In this document: one piece after another, positions 35,337 through 43,693 of the stretch
Position numbering within the stretch: position 1 is the first letter of the stretch
Layout: every line of letters begins with the position of its first letter
From: Streptomyces sp. NBC_00568
Lineage (GTDB): Bacteria > Actinomycetota > Actinomycetes > Streptomycetales > Streptomycetaceae
DNA: 64,000 bases
NCBI RefSeq assembly: GCF_026341855.1
Contig: NZ_JAPENW010000001.1
Span: 1,302,001 to 1,366,000 of the forward strand
Direction: 5' to 3'
The notes under the pieces: model-generated
What the model was told of the DNA's origin: nothing
Database searches by the model: none
Seen by the model: the letters and a program-made list of their open reading frames with translations, nothing else
Position numbers and translations under genes: made by a program

Positions 35337-35391
35337 TCTGCGCGCGGGTCGAGAACGACGGTGTCCGCCCGTACCTGGTCGTACGTGGCGG

Positions 35392-35460
35392 TCACTGCGG
35401 ACCGGCGCGCCTGCTGCCAATAATCGTGGCGAACGAGAGCACGGGGGCAGTCTGGCACAT
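35392..35460 (-). CDS. Putative leader peptide of cimA (22 aa)
   Basis: Small frame from ATG 35460 to TGA 35392 with GGGGGCGGT just upstream as ribosome site. The middle reads PVLSFATIIG, with Val, Leu, Thr and two adjacent Ile codons. It is followed at 35365-35391 by a strong stem (10 pairs, one bulge, CTGGTC loop) and then by the T-tailed terminator at 35312-35336, the classical order of a leader-peptide attenuator. Branched-chain codon enrichment is modest, so the peptide itself is an inference; the hairpins are seen directly. The remainder of the gap, 35461-35685, shows no gene. Confidence 0.5.
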   Translation of the reverse strand: MCQTAPVLSFATIIGSRRAGPQ

Positions 35461-35685
35461 ACCGCCCCCGTGCTCACGGGGTGTCTCAGGATGCGAGCAC
35501 TGGGCTACGTGGTCAGCGCGGATGTACGACGAACACGTCCGCGACCCCGTCGGTGCCGCCGGGCAGCGGATGCCGGGCGGTGGAGGAGAGGACGACGGCA
35601 CGGCCGTACCGGGCCGTCGCGCCCGGCACGGCACTCGCCCCCGCCGAGCTGCCCAGGCGTCCGGCCGGCTGTCCCCGAACGCCGT

Positions 35686-36276
35686 TCAGCCCAGCGACGC
35701 GTCGAGGAACTCTCTTACGTGGGAGAGGACTTGGTCGCGGCCGGTGCCCCGGAGGCCGATCGCCACATGGATGGAGAAGCCGTCGAGCAGGGCGCGCAGC
35801 CGGGCGCCGAAGCGGTCCGGGTCGACGGCGCGGAACTCGCCGCGCGAGACGCCCTCGGCCAGCAGTGCGACGAGATCCCGGTGCCAGGCGCCCTCGATGG
35901 CGACCTGCCGTTCCCGGGCGTCGTCGTCCGCGTTCTGCGAGCGGTTCCAGACCTCCAGCCAGAGCGTCCAGTGCGGGTCGCGGTGGCCGTCGGGGACGTA
36001 CAGGTCGACGTAGGCGTCGAGCCGCTCGCGGGCCGTTCCGCGCGCGGCGAGCAGCCGGCCGCGCTCGGCGCCGAGGCGGCCCTCGCTCCACTCCAGGGTG
36101 CGCAGCAGCAGCTCGTCCTTGGAGCGGAAGTAGTAGAGGAGATGGCCGCTGCTCATGCCGACCTCACGGCCGAGTGCCGCCATGGTGAGCTTCTCCAGAC
36201 CGCGCTCGGCGATCATCTCCATGGCGACGGCGAGGACCTCCTCGCGCGGTGGCGCGTTCTTCCGCGCACCGGCCAT
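35686..36276 (-). CDS. TetR-family regulator of the urease-like operon
   Basis: 196-aa TetR protein: N-terminal helix-turn-helix about 10-58 (AMEMIAERGLEKLTMAALGREVGMSSGHLLYYF) and a C-terminal ligand domain (about 65-190). It is the last gene of the operon ureAB-ureC-aguA-tetR, 15 bases after aguA, and probably binds the palindrome at 39772-39790 in the operon's promoter. Ligand unknown; an agmatine, carbamoylputrescine or ureide signal would fit the neighbours. Confidence 0.88.
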   Translation of the reverse strand: MAGARKNAPPREEVLAVAMEMIAERGLEKLTMAALGREVGMSSGHLLYYFRSKDELLLRTLEWSEGRLGAERGRLLAARGTARERLDAYVDLYVPDGHRDPHWTLWLEVWNRSQNADDDARERQVAIEGAWHRDLVALLAEGVSRGEFRAVDPDRFGARLRALLDGFSIHVAIGLRGTGRDQVLSHVREFLDASLG

Positions 36277-36291
36277 CCGTGACTCCCGTTT

Positions 36292-37329
36292 TCAGACCTT
36301 CGGCTGCTGCTGGGTGATGCAGTGGATGCCACCGCCGCCCGCGAAGATCGTACGTGCGTCCACCAGCGTCACGGTCCGCTCGGGAAAGAGCCGGCGGAAG
36401 ATGCCCGCCGCGATCTCGTCGCGCGGATCGTCGAAGCCGCACAGGACGACGCCGCCGTTGCAGAGGTAGTGGTTGATGTAGGAGTAGTCGGCCCAGTGGC
36501 CGTCGGCCTCCAGGGCCGTCGGGGCCGGGACCTCGACGACCTCGATGCGGCGGCCGCGGGCGTCGGTCTGCGCCTTGAGCAGCCCGATGACCTCTCGGCC
36601 GACCTCGTGGTCGGGGTGCGCCGGGTCCTGCTGGGAGTGCGCGACGATCACGCCGGGCCGGGCGAACGCGGCGACGATGTCGACATGGCCGAGCGTGCCG
36701 AATCCGTACGGGGGGTAGTCGCCGGTGAGGCCGCGCGGCAGCCAGATCGCCTTGCTGGTGCCGAGCTGGGCGTGGATCTCCGTCTCGACCTGCTCGCGGG
36801 TCCAGCCGGGGTTGCGCTCCGGGCCGAGCTGCACGGTCTCGGTGAGCAGCACGGTGCCCTCGCCGTCGACGTGGATCGCGCCGCCCTCGTTGACCAGCCG
36901 TGAGGCGTACGTCTTCGCCCCTGCGAGGTCCGCGACCTCGCGGCCGATCTTCGCGTCGTGCTCCCAGCGGGCCCAGGCCTGGGCACCCCAGCCGTTGAAC
37001 GTCCAGTCAACGGCGGCGAGTTGGCCCCGTCCGTCGGTCAGGAAGGTGGGACCGATGTCGCGCATCCAGGCGTCGTCGAGTGCCCGCTCGACGGTGTCGA
37101 TGCCGGGGCCGAGGAGTTCGGCGGCTGGCGCGGACTGGCCCGGGCCGCACACCACGGTGACCGGTTCGAAGCGGCGGACCGCGCGGGCCACCGCCGCCCA
37201 GGCCGCGCGCGACTCGGCGAGGTCCTCCGGGTTGTCGAAGGTGGGGTTGGGGCCCGGCCACGCCATCCAGGTGCGCTCGTGCGGGGTCCATTCGGCCGGC
37301 ATGCGGAAGCCGTCGGAGGCAGCAGACAT
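36292..37329 (-). CDS. aguA: Agmatine deiminase
   Basis: Porphyromonas-type peptidyl-arginine deiminase/agmatine deiminase fold (345 aa), converting agmatine to N-carbamoylputrescine and ammonia in the cytoplasm. Catalytic features: WMRDIGPTF (Asp about 90), the His in GTLGHVDIVAAFARP (about 212), and the nucleophile Cys337 in GGGGIHCITQQQP. WAPGPNPTF-type N-terminus (HERTWMAWPGPNP) is family-typical. It follows ureC by 25 bases. No N-carbamoylputrescine amidohydrolase (AguB, nitrilase family) is present next to it. Confidence 0.93.
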   Translation of the reverse strand: MSAASDGFRMPAEWTPHERTWMAWPGPNPTFDNPEDLAESRAAWAAVARAVRRFEPVTVVCGPGQSAPAAELLGPGIDTVERALDDAWMRDIGPTFLTDGRGQLAAVDWTFNGWGAQAWARWEHDAKIGREVADLAGAKTYASRLVNEGGAIHVDGEGTVLLTETVQLGPERNPGWTREQVETEIHAQLGTSKAIWLPRGLTGDYPPYGFGTLGHVDIVAAFARPGVIVAHSQQDPAHPDHEVGREVIGLLKAQTDARGRRIEVVEVPAPTALEADGHWADYSYINHYLCNGGVVLCGFDDPRDEIAAGIFRRLFPERTVTLVDARTIFAGGGGIHCITQQQPKV

Positions 37330-37354
37330 GGGTGATCCTTACGGGCTGTGTCGA

Positions 37355-39031
37355 TTACAAGAAGTACAGGCGGTTGAGGGAGACCGAGTCGGCCGGCCCG
37401 GAGCGCAGCGGGTCGCCGTCGAGCGTGACCAGGCCGGTGCGCTGGTCCACGTCGACCGCTCCGGTACGGGAGTTGAGGCGCAGGTCGGCGGGGCCGATGC
37501 CGCGGGTGCCGCGAACCGCCACACGGCGGCGGCGCGTCGGCATGGTGTCGTTGCCCTGGTCGAGCGCCGCCTGTGCCACGAAGGCCACCGAGATCTCGGC
37601 GGGGGTCGCGCCGTGCGCCCCGAACTGCGGCCCGAGGACCAGAGGTTCGCAGGTGTCGGTGGCGGCGTTCGGGTCGCCGACGACGCCGTACGCCGGGAAG
37701 CCGGACTTCAGCACGAGCTGCGGTTTGGCGCCGAAGTACTCGGGGCGCCACAGCACGATGTCGGCGAGCTTGCCGGTCTCGATGGAGCCGACCTCGTGGG
37801 CGAGGCCGTGGGCGATGGCCGGGTTGATGGTCAGCTTGGCCATGTAGCGCAGCACGCGTTCGTTGTCGTGGTCCTCGGGCGCGCCGAACTGGGCCTTCAT
37901 CTTCCCGGCCATGGCGAAGGTGCGGCGCACCGTCTCGCCGGCGCGGCCCATGCCCTGCGCGTCCGAGGAGGTGATGCCGATCGCGCCCAGGTCGTGCAGC
38001 ACGTCCTCGGCGCCCATGGTCCCGGCGCGGATACGGTCGCGGGCCATGGCGGCGTCGCCGGGCAGATCGGTCTTCAGGTCGTGGACGGAGACGATCATGC
38101 CGTAGTGCTCGGCGACCGCGTCCCGGCCGAAGGGCAGGGTCGGGTTGGTGGACGAGCCGATGACGTTCGGGACGCCCGCCATCTTCAGGACGTTGGGCAC
38201 GTGTCCGCCGCCGCAGCCCTCGATGTGGAAGGCGTGGATGGTGCGGCCTTCGAGCACCCTGAGCGTGTCCTCGACGGACAGGCATTCGTTCAACCCGTCG
38301 CTGTGCAGGGCGACTTGGACGTCGTGCTCCTCGGCGACGCGCAGCGCGGTGTCGAGTGCGCGGGTGTGGGCGCCCATGTCCTCGTGGACCTTGAAGCCGC
38401 TCGCGCCGCCCTCGGCGAGCGCCTCGATCAGCGGTGCGCCGTCGGAGGACGAACCCCGGCCCAGGAAGCCGATGTTGACCGGCCAGGCGTCGAAGGCGCC
38501 GAAGGCGTGCCGCAGCGCCCAGGGCGAGTTGACGCCGACGCCCCACACCGGCCCGAACTCCTGGCCGATGACCGTCGTCACGCCGGAGGCCAGTGAGGCC
38601 TCCATGATGCGCGGCGAGAGCAGGTGGACGTGGGTGTCGACGGCTCCGGCGGTGGCGATGAGGCCCTCGCCGGAGACGATGGACGTGCCGGTGCCGACCA
38701 CGACGTCGACGCCGTCGAGGGTGTCGGGGTTGCCGGCCCGCCCGATCGAGCAGATCCGGCCCTCGCGGATGCCGATGGACACCTTGCGGATGCCCTGGAC
38801 GGCGTCGATCACCACCACGTTGCTGATGACGACGTCGCAGGTGTCCCGGACGGCGGCGGCCTTGAGGTGCAGTCCGTCGCGGGCGGTCTTGCCGAATCCG
38901 GCGAGGAACTCGTCGCCGGGGAGCTGGGCGTCGGACTCGACACGGATGGTCAGCCCGGAGTCGCCGAGCCGGAGCCGGTCGCCGGCCCGGGGGCCGTGGG
39001 TGGCGGCGTAGGCGTGCGGGTCGACGCTCAT
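37355..39031 (-). CDS. ureC: Atypical urease alpha (UreC-like) metallohydrolase
   Basis: 558-aa amidohydrolase-superfamily protein of the urease alpha type. All nickel/metal ligands align with urease: His134 and His136 (DTHVHL), carbamylatable Lys214 (SGFKVHEDMG), His243 (ALHSDGLNE), His269 (HIEGCGGGH), Asp357 (SSDAQGMG). But the active-site flap of true urease (MVCHHL) reads IVSVHDL here, so the flap Cys is Ser315 and the catalytic His is Val316. The C-terminal KPQLVLKSGFPAY is also altered from the urease consensus. Together with the neighbouring agmatine deiminase this suggests another ureido/carbamoyl substrate; a classical urease role is less likely. It overlaps ureAB by 4 bases. No ureEFGD genes are in the window. 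Confidence 0.85.
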   Translation of the reverse strand: MSVDPHAYAATHGPRAGDRLRLGDSGLTIRVESDAQLPGDEFLAGFGKTARDGLHLKAAAVRDTCDVVISNVVVIDAVQGIRKVSIGIREGRICSIGRAGNPDTLDGVDVVVGTGTSIVSGEGLIATAGAVDTHVHLLSPRIMEASLASGVTTVIGQEFGPVWGVGVNSPWALRHAFGAFDAWPVNIGFLGRGSSSDGAPLIEALAEGGASGFKVHEDMGAHTRALDTALRVAEEHDVQVALHSDGLNECLSVEDTLRVLEGRTIHAFHIEGCGGGHVPNVLKMAGVPNVIGSSTNPTLPFGRDAVAEHYGMIVSVHDLKTDLPGDAAMARDRIRAGTMGAEDVLHDLGAIGITSSDAQGMGRAGETVRRTFAMAGKMKAQFGAPEDHDNERVLRYMAKLTINPAIAHGLAHEVGSIETGKLADIVLWRPEYFGAKPQLVLKSGFPAYGVVGDPNAATDTCEPLVLGPQFGAHGATPAEISVAFVAQAALDQGNDTMPTRRRRVAVRGTRGIGPADLRLNSRTGAVDVDQRTGLVTLDGDPLRSGPADSVSLNRLYFL

Positions 39032-39744
39032 CGGCCGGCTCCTTCGGCTCCGGGGTGTCCGTCGGCGCCTTCGGCTCCGAGGTATCCGCAGGCGGCGGCC
39101 CTGCGCAGGGCCTCTTCCTTGGCTCCTGGCGCGTCCAGGGGTCCGTCGACCAGACCGGCGAAGCCGATCGCGATCCGTTCGCCCCCGATCGGCACGAATC
39201 CGACCTCGGCGCTCTCGCCGGGACCGAAGCGGACGGAGGACCCCGCGGGCACGGCGAGCCGCATCCCGTAGGCGGCGGCACGGTCGAAGTCGAGCCGCGG
39301 GTTGGCCTCGAAGAAGTGGAAGTGGGAGGTGACGGAGACGGGCACGGCCGCGGTGTTGGTGACCGTCAGCCGCAGAACCGCGGCGGGCTCGGTGTGCGCG
39401 GGCGCCGGCAGCAGCGCGCCCGGGGCGCGGTCGCCGAGTCCGCCGCCGATGGGGCCGGAGACGACGGCGAGCCGGGAGCCGTCGTCGAAGACGGCCTCGA
39501 CGTGCACCTCGGTGACGACGTCCGCGACGCCGGGCAGGACGTCGTCGGGGCCCAGGACGGACCGGGCGGCCTCGATGGCCTCCGCCAGCCGCCTGCCGTC
39601 GCGGGCGGCCTCGCAGACCGTGTCCGCGATCAGGGCCGTGGCCTCCGGCACGTTGAGCCGCAATCCGCGCGCCTTGCGGGCCCGGGCCAGCTCGGCGGCC
39701 GAGAACAGCAGCAGCCGGTCACGCTCCGTGGGGGTCAGTCTCAC
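39028..39744 (-). CDS. Fused urease gamma-beta (UreA-UreB-like) subunit
   Basis: 238-aa fusion: UreA-like gamma domain about 1-100 (MRLTPTERDRLLLFSAAELARARKARGLRLNVPEA; GVADVVTEVHVEAVFDDGSRLAVV) and UreB-like beta domain about 100-225 (LTVTNTAAVPVSVTSHFHFFEANPRLDFDRAAAYGMRL; GGERIAIGFAGLV). The fusion and length match Helicobacter-type UreA. The C-terminus has a GAEGADGHPGAEGAG extension. It is the first gene of the ureAB-ureC-aguA-tetR operon and overlaps ureC (ATGA). ATG-equivalent start at 39744; a palindrome just upstream is a likely TetR operator. Confidence 0.88.
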   Translation of the reverse strand: MRLTPTERDRLLLFSAAELARARKARGLRLNVPEATALIADTVCEAARDGRRLAEAIEAARSVLGPDDVLPGVADVVTEVHVEAVFDDGSRLAVVSGPIGGGLGDRAPGALLPAPAHTEPAAVLRLTVTNTAAVPVSVTSHFHFFEANPRLDFDRAAAYGMRLAVPAGSSVRFGPGESAEVGFVPIGGERIAIGFAGLVDGPLDAPGAKEEALRRAAACGYLGAEGADGHPGAEGAGR

Positions 39745-39771
39745 GCCACGACACCTCCTCGCCTTCCTCCA

Positions 39772-39790
39772 TTTAGAGCATCACTCTAAA
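39772..39790. promoter_or_regulatory. Palindromic operator upstream of ureAB and permease
   Basis: Perfect inverted repeat TTTAGAG-CATCA-CTCTAAA, 27 bases before the ureAB start and on the shared divergent promoter (39745-39909). A second half-site GCTCTAA lies near 39851. Symmetry and position suit a TetR dimer, probably the product of 35686-36276. Confidence 0.6.
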
Positions 39791-39909
39791 CGCCGGATTC
39801 ATGGATGGGAAACATTGACGGGCAACCGTTGGAGACGCCACATTGAACGTCGCTCTAACTCCTGGTGCTTCCCGCACCATTCCCAGGCGGCCGTCAAAGA
39901 AGACCAGCC

Positions 39910-41056
39910 ATGCCGATCGAACAGCGCGGAGTCGACACCATCCCCGACGGGGAACGCACCAGCGGACCGCGCAACCTGGTGTCGATCCTGCTCGGCTCCA
40001 ACCTGTGCCTCGGAGTGATCATCTTCGGCTGGCTGCCGCCCTCCTTCGGACTCGACTGGTGGTCCTCGGTCAGCGCGATCGTGGCAGGCACGGTCGTCGG
40101 CACCGCGCTCACCGCGCCGCTGGCCCTGGTGTCACTGCGGACGGGCACGAACCTCTCCACCTCCTCCGGCGCGCAGTTCGGCGTACGGGGACGGCTGGCC
40201 GGCTCGGTCGTCGGCCTGCTTCTCGCGCTCGGCTACACCGCGCTGACCGTGTGGATCGGCGGCGACGTGATGGTGAGCGTCCTCGGCCGCCTCTTCGGTC
40301 TGGAGGCGAGCGGACTGTCGTACGCCGTCGTGTACGCACTGCTGGCCGCCGCCACCGTCGCGGGCGCCGTCTACGGCTACCGCGTGCTGCTCGCCATGTC
40401 CCGCGCCCTCGCGGTCGGCATGACGGCCCTGCTGGTGGTCGGCGTGATCGCGTACGCCCCGCACTTCACCACCGCGGCGCTCCCGGAGGCAGGCGGCCAT
40501 CTGCCTCGACCTCGACGCGATCCTGCCCCGCGCCTCGCGCGCCCGCGCCACCTGCGCGGTCGCCGTCGTCGCCATGCTCTGCGTCTTCGTCGGCCTCCCC
40601 CGAGCTCTCGGCTTCGCTCGAACAGGGAGGTACTGAGGTACCCCCACCGCCTGGAACGCCCAGTCCGCGATGACGTCCTTCGTCCTGCTGCTGACCGCGA
40701 TCGGCACCCCGTGGGCGGTCATCACCCTGATCGGCTTCGTCCGCTGCCGCGGCGTCTACGACCCCGACGCCCTCCAGGTCTTCAACCGCCGCTCCCGCGG
40801 CGGCGTCTACTGGTACCGGGCGGGCTGGAACCTCCGGGCCACGGCGGCCTGGGCCCTGGGCGCCCTCGTCGGCCTCCTGGCCGTCTCGCTGCCGTCGTAC
40901 GAGGGGCCGCTGCTGTCCCTGACGGGCGGGGTGGACTGCAGTTTCATCCTGTCCGGGCGGGTCGGAGGCATCGTGTATCTGGCGCTCTCACCCGAGCGGG
41001 TGTCCCACCGGGTCGAGACCGGGCAGGAACCCGCTCACGCCGAAAGCGGGGTCTGA
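39910..41056 (+). pseudogene. Disrupted NCS1-family nucleobase/ureide permease
   Basis: Remains of a purine-cytosine/allantoin-type permease divergent from the urease-like operon. The first about 196 residues read well in one frame from ATG 39910 (NLVSILLGSNLCLGVIIFGW; ...YAPHFTTAALPEAGG) and then break at about 40497. The coding sense resumes in another frame (LDLDAILPRASRARA) and, after a TGA at 40634 inside a palindromic repeat, continues as WNAQSAMTSFVLLLTAIGTPWAVITLIGF to the stop at 41056. Compared with the family, roughly 100 residues are missing at the break. A sequencing error alone cannot explain the deletion plus the repeat insertion. Confidence 0.8.
40594..40645. repeat. Palindromic interspersed repeat inside the permease gene
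   Basis: About 50-bp element with nested symmetry: CCTCCC (40594-40599) with GGGAGG (40625-40630), CGAGC (40601-40605) with GCTCG (40616-40620), and GGTAC/GTACC at 40629-40642. From memory, very similar palindromes with the core CTCGGCTTCGCTCGA are scattered between genes in many Streptomyces genomes. Here it sits inside a coding region and supplies an in-frame stop. Confidence 0.65.
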
Positions 41057-41102
41057 GGTCGCCGAACCAGATGGCCCGCTCGTCGTACGCGGCGAAGAAC
41101 GG

Positions 41103-41138
41103 CCGGTCCCCGCACGCCGGTTGGCGAGCGGGGACCGG
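41103..41138 (-). terminator. Terminator of ilvE
   Basis: Perfect 11-bp arms CCGGTCCCCGC (41103-41113) and 41128-41138, starting 16 bases beyond the ilvE stop on the minus strand; it also faces the end of the permease pseudogene and may serve both directions. Confidence 0.7.
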
Positions 41139-41153
41139 TCACGCGTCGGTGTA

Positions 41154-42242
41154 CTAGCCCAGCGGGTGCATCCAGCCGTGCTTGTCCTCGGTGATGCCGC
41201 GCTGGATGTCGAGCAGGGCCTCACGGAGGCGGAGGGTGACCTTGCCGGGCTCGCCGCCGGACTGGTGCCACTCGGTGCCGGCGCGCTTGACGTTGCCCAC
41301 GGGGGTGATGACGGCGGCGGTGCCGCAGGCGAAGACCTCGGTGAGGGTGCCGTTCTCCGCGTCGGTCTGCCACTGGTCGATGGAGACGCGGCCCTCCTCG
41401 GCGGTGTAGCCGAGGTCGCGGGCGACGGTCAGCAGGGAGTCACGGGTGACGCCCTCCAGGATGGAGCCGGTGAGGGACGGGGTGACGATCCTGTCGCCGT
41501 ACACGAAGTACAGGTTCATGCCGCCGAGTTCCTCGATCCACTTGTGCTCGACCGCGTCGAGGTAGCAGACCTGGTCGCAGCCCTTGGCGGCGGCCTCCTT
41601 CTGGGCGAGGAGCGAGGCGGCGTAGTTGCCGCCCGTCTTCGCGTCGCCCATGCCACCGGGAACGGCGCGCACGCGGTCCTCGGAGAGCCAGATCGAGACC
41701 GGCTTCACGCCACCCGCGAAGTAGGCACCGGCGGGCGAGGCGATGACGAGGAAGAGGTACTCGTTGGCGGGCTTCACGCCGAGGCCGACCTCGGTCGCGA
41801 TCATGAACGGGCGCAGGTAGAGGGACTCCTCGCCGCCGTGCGCCGGGACCCAGTCGCGGTCCTGGCGGACCAGCGCGTCACAGGCCTCGATGAAGGTCTC
41901 CACCGGCAGCTCCGGCATGCCGAGCCGGCGGGCGGAGGCCTGGAAGCGCTTGGCGTTCTTGTCGGGCCGGAAGGTGGCGACGGTGCCGTCGGGCCGGCGG
42001 TAGGCCTTGAGCCCCTCGAAGATCTCCTGCGCGTAGTGCAGGGTCATGTTCGCCGGGTCGAGGGAGAGCGGGCCGTACGGAACGAGCTGGCCGTCGTGCC
42101 AGCCGCGGCCCTCCGTCCACTTGATGGTCACCATGTGATCGGTGAAGTGCCGGCCGAACCCGGGGTTGACCAGGATCGCCTCGCGCTCGGCGGCGGAGAG
42201 CGGGCTGGCGGACGGCTTGAGCTCGATCGTGGGCTGCGTCAT
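41154..42242 (-). CDS. ilvE: Branched-chain amino acid aminotransferase
   Basis: 362-aa PLP-dependent class IV aminotransferase doing the last step of Leu, Ile and Val synthesis with glutamate as donor. The PLP-binding Lys lies in [14 protein letters not shown] (about 202); other class IV features are [15 protein letters not shown] (about 70-85), [11 protein letters not shown], and [10 protein letters not shown] (about 318-327) for phosphate and carboxylate binding. ATG at 42242. leuB lies 265 bases upstream on the same strand, with a terminator between. Confidence 0.96.
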   Translation of the reverse strand: MTQPTIELKPSASPLSAAEREAILVNPGFGRHFTDHMVTIKWTEGRGWHDGQLVPYGPLSLDPANMTLHYAQEIFEGLKAYRRPDGTVATFRPDKNAKRFQASARRLGMPELPVETFIEACDALVRQDRDWVPAHGGEESLYLRPFMIATEVGLGVKPANEYLFLVIASPAGAYFAGGVKPVSIWLSEDRVRAVPGGMGDAKTGGNYAASLLAQKEAAAKGCDQVCYLDAVEHKWIEELGGMNLYFVYGDRIVTPSLTGSILEGVTRDSLLTVARDLGYTAEEGRVSIDQWQTDAENGTLTEVFACGTAAVITPVGNVKRAGTEWHQSGGEPGKVTLRLREALLDIQRGITEDKHGWMHPLG

Positions 42243-42450
42243 GAGTGGTTTTGTCCTTCACCGGTTGTGTGTGACGGGCCGCGCTCACGCCCGCACTGCC
42301 AGTGGCCAGTGATAGGACGTCCGAGCATTCCCTCATTCCGCGGCTCCGCGTTCGATTATCGCGCGCGGAGGACCGTGGACGAAACGGTGTGAATACGGCC
42401 CAGGGGATTGCCCAGGAGTTGATGGTGGCACCCGGCGAGGGCATAGCAAA

Positions 42451-42479
42451 GCCGCCGGGTGCGGAAGCGACCCGGCGGC
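42451..42479 (-). terminator. Terminator of leuB
   Basis: Perfect 10-bp arms GCCGCCGGGT (42451-42460) and 42470-42479, 28 bases beyond the leuB stop on the minus strand, followed in that direction by TTTGC. It could alternatively act as an attenuator ahead of ilvE, since the promoter of ilvE is not resolved. The other bases of 42243-42507 show no gene. Confidence 0.7.
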
Positions 42480-42507
42480 TGCTACGGAACGTAGACGGAG
42501 CGGCGGG

Positions 42508-43551
42508 TCAGCCGGCTACTCGCAGGGCCAGCGCGTCGCCGATTTCATCGGTGCTGCGGGCGGGCTTGCCGACCCGCTCGGCGAGATCGGCGGACACGGC
42601 GTCCTCGATGCGGGCGGCCTCGGCCTCGTAGCCGAGGTGACGCAGCAGAAGGGCGACGGACAGGACGGTGGCGCTGGGGTCGGCCTTGCCCTGGCCCGCG
42701 ATGTCGGGCGCCGAGCCGTGCACGGGCTCGAACATCGAGGGGAACTCGCCGCTCGGGTTGATGTTGCCGGAGGCGGCGACGCCGATGCCGCCGGAGACGG
42801 CCGCGGCGAGGTCGGTGATGATGTCGCCGAAGAGGTTGTCGGTGACGATCACGTCGAAGCGCTCGGGCTGCGTGACGAGGTAGATCGTCGCCGCGTCCAC
42901 GTGGACGTAGTCGGTGGTGACCTCGGGGAACTCCTCGGCCACCTTGTTGAAGACGTTCGTCCACAGGTGGCCCGCGAAGGTCAGCACGTTGTTCTTGTGG
43001 ACCAGCGTCAGCTTCTTGCGCGGACGGGCCTGCGCACGGGCGAAGGCGTCACGGACGACACGCTCGACACCGAACGCCGTGTTGACGGAGACCTCGGTGG
43101 CGACCTCGTGCGGGGTGCCCTTGCGGATGGTGCCGCCGTTGCCGGTGTACGGACCCTCGGTGCCCTCACGGACCACCACGAAGTCGATCTCGGGCTGGCC
43201 CGCGAGCGGGGTCTCGACACCCGGAAGGAGCTTCGAGGGACGCAGGTTGACGTGGTGGTCGAAGGCGAAGCGGAGCTTGAGCAGGAAGCCGCGCTCCAGA
43301 ACGCCCGACGGGACCGAGGGGTCACCGATCGCACCGAGCAGGATGGCGTCGTGCGGCTTCAGGGCGTCGAGGTCGGCGTCGGTGAGGGTCTCACCGGTGG
43401 CGTGGTAGCGCCGGGCGCCGAAGTCGAACTCCTTGGTCTCCAGCTTCACGTCCTGTGGAAGGACGGCGGAGAGGACTTTGAGCCCCTGGGCCACGACTTC
43501 CTGGCCGATGCCGTCACCGGGGATCACTGCGAGATCGATGCTGCGAGACAT
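42508..43551 (-). CDS. leuB: 3-isopropylmalate dehydrogenase
   Basis: 347-aa NAD-dependent isopropylmalate dehydrogenase of leucine biosynthesis (3-isopropylmalate to 2-oxoisocaproate). Recognised by the N-terminal [13 protein letters not shown], the substrate segment [21 protein letters not shown], the metal/NAD region [31 protein letters not shown] and [24 protein letters not shown] at 43551, divergent from the phosphatase gene with two palindromes in the 142-base region between. Confidence 0.96.
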   Translation of the reverse strand: MSRSIDLAVIPGDGIGQEVVAQGLKVLSAVLPQDVKLETKEFDFGARRYHATGETLTDADLDALKPHDAILLGAIGDPSVPSGVLERGFLLKLRFAFDHHVNLRPSKLLPGVETPLAGQPEIDFVVVREGTEGPYTGNGGTIRKGTPHEVATEVSVNTAFGVERVVRDAFARAQARPRKKLTLVHKNNVLTFAGHLWTNVFNKVAEEFPEVTTDYVHVDAATIYLVTQPERFDVIVTDNLFGDIITDLAAAVSGGIGVAASGNINPSGEFPSMFEPVHGSAPDIAGQGKADPSATVLSVALLLRHLGYEAEAARIEDAVSADLAERVGKPARSTDEIGDALALRVAG

Positions 43552-43570
43552 GACGGCACCGTACTCCTCG

Positions 43571-43607
43571 TCCCATGGGATGACACGCTATGTCCGCCAT
43601 CCGGACA
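43571..43607. promoter_or_regulatory. Two palindromes between leuB and the phosphatase gene
   Basis: TCCCATGGGA (43571-43580, perfect 10-bp palindrome) and TGTCCG-CCATC-CGGACA (43591-43607). Both lie within the short divergent promoter region and could be operators; neither matches the leuC-ndgR palindrome. Confidence 0.4.
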
Positions 43608-43693
43608 GGTCGGTGCCGGAGAACCCCTACCCTTCGGCCCATGTTCACTCGTACGTACGACGGCTGTCGGCGCACGCTGGGAACTTTCCAGAC

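Noticed and set aside
39843-40673. Separate open frame overlapping the permease
   Set aside because: It is an out-of-frame reading of permease sequence with Arg/Pro-rich translation; the true coding sense is the broken NCS1 gene.
42243-42507. Leader-peptide attenuator ahead of ilvE
   Set aside because: A hairpin exists at 42451-42479 but it fits the leuB terminator; no T-tract or branched-chain-rich leader frame with a ribosome site was convincing.
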